Below, one piece after another: positions 47,956 to 56,378 of a DNA stretch of 64,000 nucleotides. This DNA is from Streptomyces viridiviolaceus (GTDB lineage: Bacteria; Actinomycetota; Actinomycetes; Streptomycetales; Streptomycetaceae): positions 434,001-498,000 of the forward strand of contig NZ_BMWA01000001.1 in assembly GCF_014650995.1 (NCBI RefSeq). Reading direction: 5' to 3'. A program made the position numbers and the translations under genes. Numbering within the stretch: the first letter of the stretch is position 1; each line of letters begins with the position of its first letter. The notes beneath the pieces are model-generated. The model was not told where the DNA came from and made no database searches. It saw only the letters and a list, made by a program, of their open reading frames with translations.

Positions 47956-48956
47956 CGGGTGCCCCGCTTCGTGTAGTCCGCCAGCGCGGCGGCGTCGTCC
48001 TTGGTGATGATCTGCGGTCCGGTGAGCACCGGCCGGCCGCCGCCGAGGACGTCGGCGTTGTACTTGTACAGCCACAGCAGGTCGACCGCCTGGTAGCCCT
48101 GCAGGTAGGGCTGCTGGTCGACGGCGAAGCCGAGGGTGCCGTCCTGGAGTCCGGCGGCCACCTTGGCGTTCAGGTCGAAGGTGTCGATCTCGGCCTTGCT
48201 GCCCGAGCCCTGCTTGGCCTTGACGGCGGTGTCGGCGTAGGGGGCGCCGAGGGTGACGACGGCGTCGAGGGCCTTGTCGGTCTGGAGCTTGGCCTCGATG
48301 GCGGACTGCACGTCCGGCATGCTCGTGCCGTTGACGTACAGCCGCTCCAGCTTCCCGTCGAAGGTCTTGTCCACGCCGTCGCAGCGCTGCTCGTGACCGA
48401 CGTTGCCCTGCTCGTGCAGGACGCAGATCGCCTTCTTGCGGCCCCGCTCGTTCAGCTCATCGCCGACCGCCTCGCCGGCGATCGTCTCGTCCTGGCCGAT
48501 GTGGGTGAGCGCGCCGAACTCCTTGGACTCCTCGGAGCCGGAGTTCACGGTGATCACCGGGATCCCCGCCTTCAGGGCGCGGGCGACGGCGGTCTTCATG
48601 GCGTCCGGCTTGGCGAGCGTGACGATGATCCCGTCGACCTTCTTGTCGACCGCGGCGTCCACGAGCTGCGCCTGCTGCTGGGCCTCGTCGTCGTGGGAGT
48701 ACAGGAAGTTGATGTTGTCCTTGACGGCGGCCTGCTCGGCGCCGCTCTGGACGATGTCCCAGAAGGTGTCGCCATCACCGGAGTGAGTGATCATCGCGAA
48801 CGTCCAGCGGGGCGTGTTCACCGCCGCCTTCCCCTGGGCCGCCGCGGCCTTGCGGGCGTCCTCGGCGCGCTTGCCGCCGGTGCTGCTGCATCCGGCGAGG
48901 GACACCGACAGTGCTCCTGCCAGCGCGATGCCTACCCAGGTCCGAAACCGTGCCAC
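47952..48956 (-). CDS. Sugar-binding lipoprotein, periplasmic-binding-protein-1 fold
   Basis: A 334-residue lipoprotein. The signal peptide ends in VSLAGC. The mature part has the type I fold of ribose/xylose/fructose/inositol binding proteins: WTFAMITHSGDGDTFWD, DGIIVTLAKPDAMKTAV, GIPVITVNSG and DAVVTLGAPYADTAVKA. GTG 48956 is chosen because it starts the signal peptide; the open frame continues to 49070. It is the first gene of the importer operon, and a TGTCCGGACA palindrome lies about 160 bp upstream. The exact sugar is unknown. Confidence 0.92.
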   Translation of the reverse strand: MARFRTWVGIALAGALSVSLAGCSSTGGKRAEDARKAAAAQGKAAVNTPRWTFAMITHSGDGDTFWDIVQSGAEQAAVKDNINFLYSHDDEAQQQAQLVDAAVDKKVDGIIVTLAKPDAMKTAVARALKAGIPVITVNSGSEESKEFGALTHIGQDETIAGEAVGDELNERGRKKAICVLHEQGNVGHEQRCDGVDKTFDGKLERLYVNGTSMPDVQSAIEAKLQTDKALDAVVTLGAPYADTAVKAKQGSGSKAEIDTFDLNAKVAAGLQDGTLGFAVDQQPYLQGYQAVDLLWLYKYNADVLGGGRPVLTGPQIITKDDAAALADYTKRGTR

Positions 48957-49113
48957 GAGGCCGTGCCCTTCTTGCCGTGTCCTGCTGCGTCTAGCTGTGC
49001 GTTCGGTGTGGTTCTTCCGTACGCAGGGGCTGATGACCTCACCAGACCCAAACGCCCCATTGTCCGACACGGAAGTCGATCACGTGCCGTCGGGGAGCAG
49101 GAGTCGGTCACAT

Positions 49114-49123
49114 TGTCCGGACA
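49114..49123. promoter_or_regulatory. TGTCCGGACA operator upstream of the sugar ABC operon
   Basis: A perfect 10-bp palindrome extended to ATTGTCCGGACATT lies about 158-167 bp upstream of the binding-protein start and just downstream of the GntR gene stop (49161). A TTGTCCG half-site follows at 49060-49066, closer to the operon. The same 10-mer occurs upstream of the divergent dehydrogenase at 49983-49992. It is the presumed binding site of the GntR protein encoded between them. Confidence 0.65.
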
Positions 49124-49160
49124 TTGCGACTAATGCGGACGGCCGGGCGGCCGGGGACGG

Positions 49161-49931
49161 TCAGGACCGGACGAGCAGCTGGAACTCGAAGGAGTAGCGG
49201 GACGGCCGGTAGGTGTGGGTGCCGAACTCCACGGCCCGGCCGGTGTCGTCGAACGTCGTCCGCTGCATGGTGAGCAGGGGGGCGCCCTCGCCCTCGTCCT
49301 CGCCGAGCCGCTCGGCCTCGGCCGCGCTGGCGGCACGGGCGCCGATGGACTGCCGGGCGCTGTGCAGCGTGATCCCGGCGGCGCGCATCAGCCGGTAGAG
49401 GCCGGTGGTCTCCAGTTGCTCCGTGTCCAGGTCGATCAGGCCGGGGGGCAGGTAGTTGCACAGGTACGCCATCGGCTCCCCGTGCGCGAGCCGCAGCCGC
49501 TCCACCCGGTGCACGTCGCTGCCCTCCTCCACCCCGAGCGCGGCGGCGACCTCGGCGCTCGCCGGGACGACCGTGTTGACCAGGACCTTCGTGGCCGGGC
49601 GCTGCCCCGCGGCCTCCAGGTCGTCGTAGAGACTGCTGAGCTCCAGCGGGCGCTTGACCTGGCTGTGCACGACCTGGGTGCCGACCCCGCGGCGGCGCAC
49701 GAGCAGGCCCTTGTCGACGAGCGACTGGATGGCCTGGCGCACGGTGGGCCGGGACAGCCCGAGCCGCGCGGCCAGCTCGATCTCGTTGCCCAGCAGGCTG
49801 CCGGGGGTCAGCGCTCCGTGCTCGATGGCCGCCTCCAGCTGCTGCGACAGCTGGAAGTACAGCGGCACCGGGCTGCTGCGGTCCACCCTGAGATCGAGGG
49901 ACACGGTCGGGTCCGTTTCTGGTTTCGGCAC
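49161..49931 (-). CDS. GntR-family transcriptional regulator, HutC subfamily
   Basis: A 256-residue repressor. The N-terminal winged helix has VPLYFQLSQQLEAAIEHGAL and LAARLGLSRPTVRQAIQSLV; the C-terminal UTRA ligand domain runs from about residue 105 (HRVERLRLAHGEPMAYL) to the end. It lies between the sugar ABC operon and the divergent dehydrogenase and is flanked by two identical TGTCCGGACA palindromes, which fits local repression released by the imported sugar or its phosphate. GTG 49931 is the likeliest start; no strong Shine-Dalgarno is visible. Confidence 0.9.
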   Translation of the reverse strand: MPKPETDPTVSLDLRVDRSSPVPLYFQLSQQLEAAIEHGALTPGSLLGNEIELAARLGLSRPTVRQAIQSLVDKGLLVRRRGVGTQVVHSQVKRPLELSSLYDDLEAAGQRPATKVLVNTVVPASAEVAAALGVEEGSDVHRVERLRLAHGEPMAYLCNYLPPGLIDLDTEQLETTGLYRLMRAAGITLHSARQSIGARAASAAEAERLGEDEGEGAPLLTMQRTTFDDTGRAVEFGTHTYRPSRYSFEFQLLVRS

Positions 49932-49982
49932 GGGCCCGAGCGTAGCTCCGTGAGCTGTTGACGGGAAGTTGTGTAGTTCGGT

Positions 49983-49992
49983 TGTCCGGACA
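49983..49992. promoter_or_regulatory. TGTCCGGACA operator upstream of the Gfo/Idh/MocA gene
   Basis: The second copy of the palindrome lies in the 103 bp between the GntR start and the divergent dehydrogenase start. A good -35 word TTGACA follows at 49999-50004, and about 17-18 bp later CACTTT could serve as -10, which would place the transcription start at or very near ATG 50035. The palindrome would then sit immediately upstream of the -35. Confidence 0.65.
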
Positions 49993-50034
49993 TACGCATT
50001 GACAGTGCGCGGGGGGTGCACCCACTTTGTTTCC

Positions 50035-51057
50035 ATGCGCATCGGGGTCATCGGTACGGGCCGCATCGGCACCGTTCACGCCAACACGCTCAGCCGCCAC
50101 CGCGACGTGGGATCCCTGATCCTCACGGACGCGGACGGGGCGCGGGCCCAGGAGCTGGCCCACCGGCTGGGCGAGACGGCGGCGCCGGGGGTGGACGAGA
50201 TCTTCCGGTGGGGCGTGGACGCCGTGGTGATCACCACGGCGACCTCCGCGCACGCCGAACTGATCGGCCGGGCGGCGCGTTCGGGGCTGCCGGTGTTCTG
50301 CGAGAAGCCGATAGCGCTGGACCTGCCCGGCACCTTGCACGCGATCGCCGAGGTGGAGGCGGCCGGGACGATTCTGCAGATGGGGTTCCAGCGCCGCTTC
50401 GACGCGGGATACACCGGCGCCCGTGAGGCGGTGCGCTCCGGACGGCTGGGCCGGCTGCACACCGTCCGGGCGGTGACGAGCGACCAGGCGCCGCCGCCCG
50501 CCGCGTATCTGCCGCAGTCCGGCGGGCTGTACCGGGACACGCTGATCCACGACTTCGACATCCTGCGCTGGGTGACCGGGCGGGAGGTCGTCGACGTGTA
50601 CGCCGCGGGGTCGGACGCCGGGCCGGGGATGTTCCGCGCCGCGGGCGACGTCGACACGGGCGCGGCGCTGCTCACCCTGGACGACGGCACGCTCGCCACG
50701 GTGACCGCGACGCGGCTGAACGGCGCCGGGTACGACGTCCGCATGGAGCTGGCCGGCGAGCTGGACCAGATCGTCGTCGGTCTGGACGACCGTACGCCGA
50801 TCGCGTCGACCGAACCGACGGGGCCGCCCGCCGCCGACAGACCCTGGACCGGTTTCCTCGAGCGCTTCGGGCCTTCCTACGAGGCGGAGCTGATCGCGTT
50901 CATCGAGGTCGTGCGCGGCGAGCGGCCCAACCCGTGCGACGGGCGCGAGGCGCTGCAGGCGCTGCGGATCGCCGAGGCGTGCGAGGTGTCGCGGCGCAAC
51001 CGCAGGCCGGTGCGGCTGGCGGAGATCCCGGGGGCCGCCGAGTCCGTGCCGGGGTGA
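50035..51057 (+). CDS. Gfo/Idh/MocA-family oxidoreductase
   Basis: A 340-residue NAD(P)-dependent dehydrogenase of the inositol/glucose-fructose oxidoreductase family. The Rossmann motif is IGVIGTGRIGTVHANTL. The catalytic region has FCEKPIALDLPGTL (EKP motif) and RDTLIHDFDILRWVTG with the catalytic Asp/His. The motif layout is closest to myo-inositol 2-dehydrogenase (IolG). With the importer, ROK kinase and shared operator it suggests a polyol or sugar oxidation route. No Shine-Dalgarno is seen; translation may be leaderless. Confidence 0.9.
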   Translation: MRIGVIGTGRIGTVHANTLSRHRDVGSLILTDADGARAQELAHRLGETAAPGVDEIFRWGVDAVVITTATSAHAELIGRAARSGLPVFCEKPIALDLPGTLHAIAEVEAAGTILQMGFQRRFDAGYTGAREAVRSGRLGRLHTVRAVTSDQAPPPAAYLPQSGGLYRDTLIHDFDILRWVTGREVVDVYAAGSDAGPGMFRAAGDVDTGAALLTLDDGTLATVTATRLNGAGYDVRMELAGELDQIVVGLDDRTPIASTEPTGPPAADRPWTGFLERFGPSYEAELIAFIEVVRGERPNPCDGREALQALRIAEACEVSRRNRRPVRLAEIPGAAESVPG

Positions 51058-51077
51058 GCGGGCGGCCGCGGCTCACC
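51053..51077. terminator. Short bidirectional hairpin at two convergent stop codons
   Basis: GGTGAGC (51053-51059) pairs with GCTCACC (51071-51077), enclosing an internal GCGGCCGC palindrome. Both stop codons, TGA of the dehydrogenase (51055-51057) and TGA of the P450 (51073-51075, minus strand), lie in the stem arms. The two genes are only 15 bp apart, so this element is the only room for termination. Confidence 0.65.
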
Positions 51078-52257
51078 AGCGCACCGGCAGGCTGCGCACC
51101 CCCCGCATCAGCATGCCCGGCAGCCAGTCGCCGGGGGGACCGTCGAGGGCGAGGCCGGGAGCGCGTTCCACCAGGGACCGGATCGCCGTACGGGCCTCCA
51201 GGCGGGCCAGCGGGGCACCCAGGCAGTAGTGGACGCCGTGACCGAAGGCGAGGTGGCCGCGGGTGTCGCGGCGGATGTCGAAGCGGTCCGGGTCGGGGTA
51301 GCGGTCCGGGTCGCGGTCGGCGGCGGTGAGGCCGATCATCACCGAGTCGCCCCGCGCGATGGGGGTGCCGCCGATCTCCAGGGGCTCGGCGGCGTAGCGG
51401 AACGTCGCGTTCTCCACCGGGCCGTCCCAGCGCAGCGCCTCCTCCACCGCCCCGTCGATCAGGCTCATGTCGGCGCGCAGGGCTGCGAGCTGACCGGGAT
51501 GGGTGAGCAGGGCGAGGACGCCGGTGGTGATGAGGTTGACCGTCGTCTCGTGGCCCGCGATCAGCAGCACGAAGGCCATGCCGCGCAGCTCCTCGGGGGA
51601 GAGCCGGTCACCGTCCTCGGCGGTCGTGCGGATCAGGTCGCTCAGGAGATCTCCGCCCGGCCCGGCGCACCGCTTGTCCTCGATCAGGTCGGTGAGGTAC
51701 CCGGCGAGTTCGACGACGGCGTCGTACTCGCTGTCCGCGCCTGTCGGCGCGACCACTTCCGTGGAGATCTTCCGGAACTCGGCGCGGTCCATCTCGGGCA
51801 CGCCGAGCAGCTCGCAGATCACGGTGATCGGCAGGGGGTACGCGAGGGACTCCACGAGGTCCGCTCGGGACCGTGACAGCATCGCGTCGAGCAGGTCGTC
51901 GGTGATTTCCCGGATCCTCGGCCGCAGCTCCTCGACCCGGCGCACGGTGAAGGCGCGCGAGACGAGGGAGCGCAGCCGGGTGTGCCGGGGCGGGTCGGTG
52001 ATCAGCAGGTACTTCCCGATCAGCTCCTCGTCCAGGAACGTCATGCCGACCCCGCCGGGGTCCTTGGCCAGGCGCGGGTCGGCCAGGGCCGCGCGGGCCT
52101 CCTCGTGGCCGACCACGAGCCAGGCCTCGTGCCGTGGGTCCGACGTCGGCGGGCGCACCCGGTGCACCGGGCCCCGGTCGCGCAGCCGGGCGTAGACCGG
52201 GTGCGGGTCACGCCGGAAGTCGTCGCCGAACTCTCCCAGGTCGATCACGTCCGTCAT
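51073..52257 (-). CDS. Cytochrome P450, CYP105/107-like
   Basis: A 394-residue soluble bacterial P450. The I-helix motif is LLIAGHETTVNL, the K-helix ExxR lies in VEEALRWDGPVE, and the haem loop is FGHGVHYCLGAPLARLE with the cysteine ligand. It would hydroxylate or epoxidise a small hydrophobic substrate using ferredoxin partners. No ferredoxin or biosynthetic genes are adjacent, so the role is unknown. ATG 52257 is preceded by a G-rich Shine-Dalgarno. Confidence 0.93.
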   Translation of the reverse strand: MTDVIDLGEFGDDFRRDPHPVYARLRDRGPVHRVRPPTSDPRHEAWLVVGHEEARAALADPRLAKDPGGVGMTFLDEELIGKYLLITDPPRHTRLRSLVSRAFTVRRVEELRPRIREITDDLLDAMLSRSRADLVESLAYPLPITVICELLGVPEMDRAEFRKISTEVVAPTGADSEYDAVVELAGYLTDLIEDKRCAGPGGDLLSDLIRTTAEDGDRLSPEELRGMAFVLLIAGHETTVNLITTGVLALLTHPGQLAALRADMSLIDGAVEEALRWDGPVENATFRYAAEPLEIGGTPIARGDSVMIGLTAADRDPDRYPDPDRFDIRRDTRGHLAFGHGVHYCLGAPLARLEARTAIRSLVERAPGLALDGPPGDWLPGMLMRGVRSLPVRW

Positions 52258-52369
52258 CGTGCCCCCGTCCAAGTGAACGTCCGTACGATCCTCGACGCAC
52301 GGACCGCGTACCGGCCGCCCGCTGACCTCGATGAGGACCGCGTACACGGAGAACGCTCACCGCCCCGGG

Positions 52370-53050
52370 TCAGTGCCCGTCCTCCTGATGTTCCTCCAGA
52401 AGACCCGCGTCGTACGCCAACAGGGCGATCTGCACCCGGTTGTTGAGGCCGAGCCTGGCGAGGATGCGCGAGACGTGGGTCTTGACGGTGGCGACGCTCA
52501 TGAACAGCGCCGCCGCGATCTCGGCGTTGGCCAGGCCGCCGCCGACCGCGACGGCGACCTCGCGCTCGCGGTCGTTGAGGGCGGCGATGCGCTCACGCGC
52601 GCGCGTGCGCCGGGTGTCGGCGGAGGTGCCGGCGGCGTGCTCCATCAGCCGGCGGGTCACGGTGGGGGACAGAACGGGGTCGCCGGACGCGACCTTGCGC
52701 ACCGCGTCGACGATCTCGGCGGGCGGGGTGTCCTTAAGTACGAATCCCGCGGCGCCCGCGCGCAGGGCCCGCAGCACCTCCTCGTCGGCGTGGAAGGTGG
52801 TGAGCACCACGACCTGCGGGGCCTCGGGGCGCCCCCGCAGCCGCTCGGTGGCCGTCAGGCCGTCCACCGACGGCATGCGGATGTCCATGAGGACGACGTC
52901 CGGACGGGTGCGGTCGACGAGTGCCTCGACCTCGTCGCCGTCGGCGGCCTCGCCGACGATCTCGATGTCGTCGGCGCCGCCCATCATGAGGGACAGCCCG
53001 GCCCGCACCAGCGGGTCGTCGTCGACGAGGAGCACTCTGATCGCGGTCAT
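52370..53050 (-). CDS. NarL/FixJ-family response regulator
   Basis: A 226-residue regulator with receiver acidic residues D10-D12, phospho-acceptor D56 in VVLMDIRMPS, and a LuxR-type DNA-binding domain (LNDREREVAVAVGGGLANAE and TVKTHVSRILARLGL). It pairs with the kinase at 53338-54588, but the two are separated by 287 bp rather than overlapping, which is unusual for this class. The frame stays open to 53347; ATG 53050 gives the standard N-terminus MTAIRVLLVDDDP. Confidence 0.92.
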   Translation of the reverse strand: MTAIRVLLVDDDPLVRAGLSLMMGGADDIEIVGEAADGDEVEALVDRTRPDVVLMDIRMPSVDGLTATERLRGRPEAPQVVVLTTFHADEEVLRALRAGAAGFVLKDTPPAEIVDAVRKVASGDPVLSPTVTRRLMEHAAGTSADTRRTRARERIAALNDREREVAVAVGGGLANAEIAAALFMSVATVKTHVSRILARLGLNNRVQIALLAYDAGLLEEHQEDGH

Positions 53051-53337
53051 GGGGCTTACGTAACCACGACCGGCGGACGCAGCGCTGCCCCAAGGCGGGG
53101 TGAGGAGAGTGGATACGGTCGCGCTGGATCTGTCGCCGGGGCGCACGGAACGCCTCACGGCCGAACTGGCCGCCGCGCGGGACTGATCCCCGCACGGCCA
53201 CGGGGACGATCCTGCACACCCGCCCCCACACGGCCACCAACACGCACACCGAACGGCGCCAGTCGGCGGGCACCGTCGTTTTCGTGATGCGGCACCCCGG
53301 CCCGCGATGACGCGCGCGCCACCACGGGCGGGCGCGT

Positions 53338-54588
53338 TCACGCCCACGGCAGCCGTGCCCGTACCTCGAAGCCGCCGTCGGCCGTGGGGCCGTGCGCCAG
53401 AGTGCCCCCCGCGAGTATGGCGCGCTCGGTGAGTCCGATCAGGCCCTGCCCGGAGCCGGGGACGTGCGGTACGTCGCCGGCGGGCGGGGCGTTGCGCACG
53501 GTCACGGCGAGGCCGTCGCCGGCAGCGCCGGTGACGGAGACCGTGACGTCCATACCGGGGGCGTGCTTGCGGGCGTTGGTCAGGGCCTCCTGCACGATGC
53601 GGTAGGCGGTGCGGCCGACGGAGGCGGGGACCGCCCCGGGGTCGGTGACGCGGCCCTCGAGAGCGACCTTCATGCCGGCCTGCCGTGACTCGGCGACCAG
53701 CGCGTCGAGGGCCGCGAGCGTCGGCTGGGGCCGGCCGGCGTCGTCGGAGTCGGCCGCCCGCAGGACGCCGATGATCTCCCGCAGGTCCTGCAGGGCCTCG
53801 TGCGCGCTCTCACGGATGACGCCCGCCGCCCGCGCCACCTCCTCGCGGGGAGCGTCGGGCCGGAACTCCAGGGCGCCCGCGTGCACGCTCAGCAGTGTCA
53901 GCCGGTGCGCCAGGACGTCGTGCATCTCCCGGGCGATGGCCTCGCGGGCGAGCCGCTGCGCCTGCTCGGCCCGCAGCCGCGCCTCCGCCTCGGCGTGCCG
54001 TGCCCGGTCGCGCAGGCTGAGCAGCAGCTGCCGCCGGGACCTGGCGAGCATGCCCCACCCTCCCACCGCGGCGGTGAGCAGCACGCCGAAGAGGACCGCA
54101 CCGGCGTACGGCAGCCCGGGCTCGGGGCGCAGCCAGTAGTAGACCGGCTGCAGCGCCGCGCTCGCGCCGCCCACCCACGCCACGTACCGGAAGGGCCGGT
54201 GCACGGCGAGGGTGAAGAGGGAGACCAGGACGGCGCCGCCCGCGGTGGCCGAGACGAACCCGACGGGCACCATCGCCACCGCGAGCCCGACCGGCCACCG
54301 GCGCCGGAGCCAGACGGCGGCGCAGGCGAGGGCGCCGATCAGCTGGTCGATGCCCTCCATCACCCGCGGAAGGTCCCGTTCCTGCTCGAGCGTGTCCGCG
54401 GCCACGAGGCCGATGAGCACGGCGAGCAGGAAGCAGCTGAAGTCGACGATCCAGTCGCGTGCGGTGCGCCGGGGCCGCTGCCCGGAGGGATCGGCCGCCG
54501 GGTCGAGCTGCTCGATCACCGCCGAGGGAAGCATCCAGCGCCGCTCCGGGAACGCCGGGGTCGTCCGCGCCGGCCTGTACTCGCTCAC
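53338..54588 (-). CDS. NarL-type sensor histidine kinase
   Basis: A 416-residue kinase with five to six membrane helices (residues about 48-180), a HisKA_3 domain with H223 in AREMHDVLAHRLTL, and an HATPase domain with NARKHAPG and GQGLIGLTERA. The start is GTG 54588: TAGATT, a good -10 word, ends eight bases upstream and there is no Shine-Dalgarno, so the transcript is probably leaderless. The 287 bp to its response-regulator gene hold only a 25-codon plus-strand frame (53109-53186) and no recognised structure. Confidence 0.9.
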   Translation of the reverse strand: MSEYRPARTTPAFPERRWMLPSAVIEQLDPAADPSGQRPRRTARDWIVDFSCFLLAVLIGLVAADTLEQERDLPRVMEGIDQLIGALACAAVWLRRRWPVGLAVAMVPVGFVSATAGGAVLVSLFTLAVHRPFRYVAWVGGASAALQPVYYWLRPEPGLPYAGAVLFGVLLTAAVGGWGMLARSRRQLLLSLRDRARHAEAEARLRAEQAQRLAREAIAREMHDVLAHRLTLLSVHAGALEFRPDAPREEVARAAGVIRESAHEALQDLREIIGVLRAADSDDAGRPQPTLAALDALVAESRQAGMKVALEGRVTDPGAVPASVGRTAYRIVQEALTNARKHAPGMDVTVSVTGAAGDGLAVTVRNAPPAGDVPHVPGSGQGLIGLTERAILAGGTLAHGPTADGGFEVRARLPWA

Positions 54589-54767
54589 GATCGACAAATC
54601 TACGGAGCGCCCGGGGCCGTGGACGTCGCGAGCGCCGGATCGCCGACCGAAGTCGTACGGCCCGGGACTTTCGGCGGGGCGGAAGGACGGAACCGGGGTC
54701 TTCCGTCGCAACGGCCTCGCCCCGCGGCCGATGTGGGTGGGGGGTCCGCGGGGCGAGAGTCTGTGTC

Positions 54768-54974
54768 ATGAAGCAGTTGCTGGAGTTCCTGGGATTCGTC
54801 GCCGTCGTGCAGGGCGTGGCGGGCCTGGTGCACGAGTTCACCGACTGGCACTGGGGTCTGGTCCAGCGGATCGGCTTCCTCGACGGTTACGAGATCTACG
54901 CGAGCGTCGCGCTGCTCGTGCTCGGCGGCGCCCTGTGCGCCGCCGCCCAGAGCCGGTGGCCCGGGTGCGGCTGA
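54768..54974 (+). CDS. Small membrane protein
   Basis: A 68-residue protein, MKQLLEFLGFVAVVQGVAGL at the N-terminus, with two hydrophobic helices (about 5-20 and 43-60) separated by a polar aromatic stretch (HEFTDWHWGLVQRIGFLDGY). It is divergent from the sensor kinase across 179 bp. The function is unknown; the position suggests it may be a target or partner of the two-component system. Support is by composition and G/C codon bias rather than by a known family. Confidence 0.6.
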   Translation: MKQLLEFLGFVAVVQGVAGLVHEFTDWHWGLVQRIGFLDGYEIYASVALLVLGGALCAAAQSRWPGCG

Positions 54975-54998
54975 TCGGCGGCCGGACCCGGCCGGGGA

Positions 54999-55394
54999 TC
55001 AGCAGCCGTGGTCGACCAGGTCGAACGAGGCGTAGTGGTCGGCCGTGTAGTAGTCCTCCTGGTACTGCTCACCGGTCACGATGCGGCGCGCGCCGCGGGT
55101 GGAGGAGCCGGGCGTGATGACCGTGTACTCGTGGTAGTAGCCGGTGGACCGACTGGGCAGGATGCCCTCCCGGTTCTGGAAGACGGTCCCGTCCTGCTCG
55201 TACGGGAAGGGGCCGCCCTGCTCGATCAGGTCGAGCGTGTCGTGCGCCTGCGAGGGCAGGTCGCTGTAGCAGATGTCGCCGACCGCGGTGGCGGCGGCGC
55301 CTGCCGGGGTCGCGGAGACGGTGCCGCCGACGAGCAGGGCGGACAGGACTGCGGCTGCGGCGCCGATCCGAGCGGCGCGTGGGGGGAATCGCAT
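54999..55394 (-). CDS. Secreted guanyl-specific ribonuclease, RNase Sa-like
   Basis: A 131-residue exported RNase of the barnase/RNase Sa family, which cleaves RNA after guanosine. The signal peptide covers residues about 1-33. The mature domain matches the family closely: GPFPYEQDGTVFQNREG with the catalytic Glu, YYHEYTVITPGSSTRGARRI with the active-site Arg, and EDYYTADHYASF with the catalytic His. ICYSD and the C-terminal cysteine should form the usual disulfide. A -35-like TTGACA word lies upstream (minus strand, near 55431). No barstar-type inhibitor is encoded beside it; export probably protects the host. Confidence 0.93.
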   Translation of the reverse strand: MRFPPRAARIGAAAAVLSALLVGGTVSATPAGAAATAVGDICYSDLPSQAHDTLDLIEQGGPFPYEQDGTVFQNREGILPSRSTGYYHEYTVITPGSSTRGARRIVTGEQYQEDYYTADHYASFDLVDHGC

Positions 55395-55528
55395 GCCCTC
55401 ATGATGACGCGCGTAGACGATGGCATGTCAATGACAAGTCGGTGGATTTTCCCGGGAAGTCCCGTGTGTTTTCGGCGAGTTCACCTGCCGCCCGGCCCCC
55501 GCACCCCGGGCGGCACGGCGTGTCGGGG

Positions 55529-56155
55529 CTAGGCGTTCTCCGGAAGCTCGTAGGAGCCGTACTCGGGGCGGCCGGCCGCGTCGTACGACTGGATGGACAC
55601 GCCGGTGGACGTGACGCTCCCGGCGGTGTGCCGGAAAGCGGTCGGCAGGGCGCCCTCCGCGAACAGCCGGCGCCCGGCACCCAGCACCACCGGGAAGGTC
55701 AGCAGGTGCACGGTGTCGACGAGGCCGAGCGCCAGCAGGGACTGGGCGAGGGCACCACTGCCGTGGACCTGGAGCTCACCCTCGGTGCGTTCCACGATCG
55801 CGGTGACCTCCTTGGCGAGGTCGCCGCCGATCACGGTCGTGCCCTCCCACCCCGGCCGGTCGAAGGTGTTCGAGGCGACGTACTTCGGCAGGCGGTTCAG
55901 CTTGGAGGCGACCGGGTCGGCGGGATCGGTGACCTTGGGCCAGTACGAGGCGAAGATCTCGTACGTGCGCCGGCCGAGCAGGAAGGCACCGGCACGGTCG
56001 AAGACGCCGTTGATGAACCGGCCGAAGTCGTCGTCGCCGTACGGCACGCTCCAGCCGCCCTGCTCGAAGCCGTCGCGGGTGTCCTCCTGCGGGCCGCCGG
56101 GGGCCTGGTGGACGCCGTCGAGGGTGACGAAGGAGGTGAGGACGAGCTTTCCCAT
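55529..56155 (-). CDS. RibD/DHFR-fold reductase family protein
   Basis: A 208-residue protein of the RibD C-terminal/dihydrofolate-reductase-like family. Typical segments are MGKLVLTSFVTLDGV, FLLGRRTYEIFASYWP, YVASNTF and LQVHGSGALAQSLLALGLVD. It likely binds NADPH and reduces a small substrate. Members are widespread in actinomycetes and mostly uncharacterised. It is a single gene, divergent from the SDR at 56379 across 223 bp. Confidence 0.88.
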   Translation of the reverse strand: MGKLVLTSFVTLDGVHQAPGGPQEDTRDGFEQGGWSVPYGDDDFGRFINGVFDRAGAFLLGRRTYEIFASYWPKVTDPADPVASKLNRLPKYVASNTFDRPGWEGTTVIGGDLAKEVTAIVERTEGELQVHGSGALAQSLLALGLVDTVHLLTFPVVLGAGRRLFAEGALPTAFRHTAGSVTSTGVSIQSYDAAGRPEYGSYELPENA

Positions 56156-56378
56156 CGCGGGTGCCTGCTTTCCGATGCTCGGGAGCTTCTGCTGTCATCA
56201 GCTCAGACCCCGTAGGCACCCGCAACTCATCGCTCGCGGCGGCGGCACCTCGTCCGGCGTGTGTGCGGAACTGTCCGCCGGTCGGCCCTGCTTGCCGCCG
56301 CCCGGTGCCTTCTTCGGCCCCCAGGTCGACGTCCGATCGCCGCCGGTGCGCGGGGTTCACGGCCGCTGGAATGGACCC

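Noticed and set aside
53109..53186. A 25-residue small protein between the second two-component genes
   Set aside because: The Shine-Dalgarno GAGGAG is only one base from the GTG, and the sequence looks like a fragment of a longer decayed gene. Not strong enough to list as a gene.
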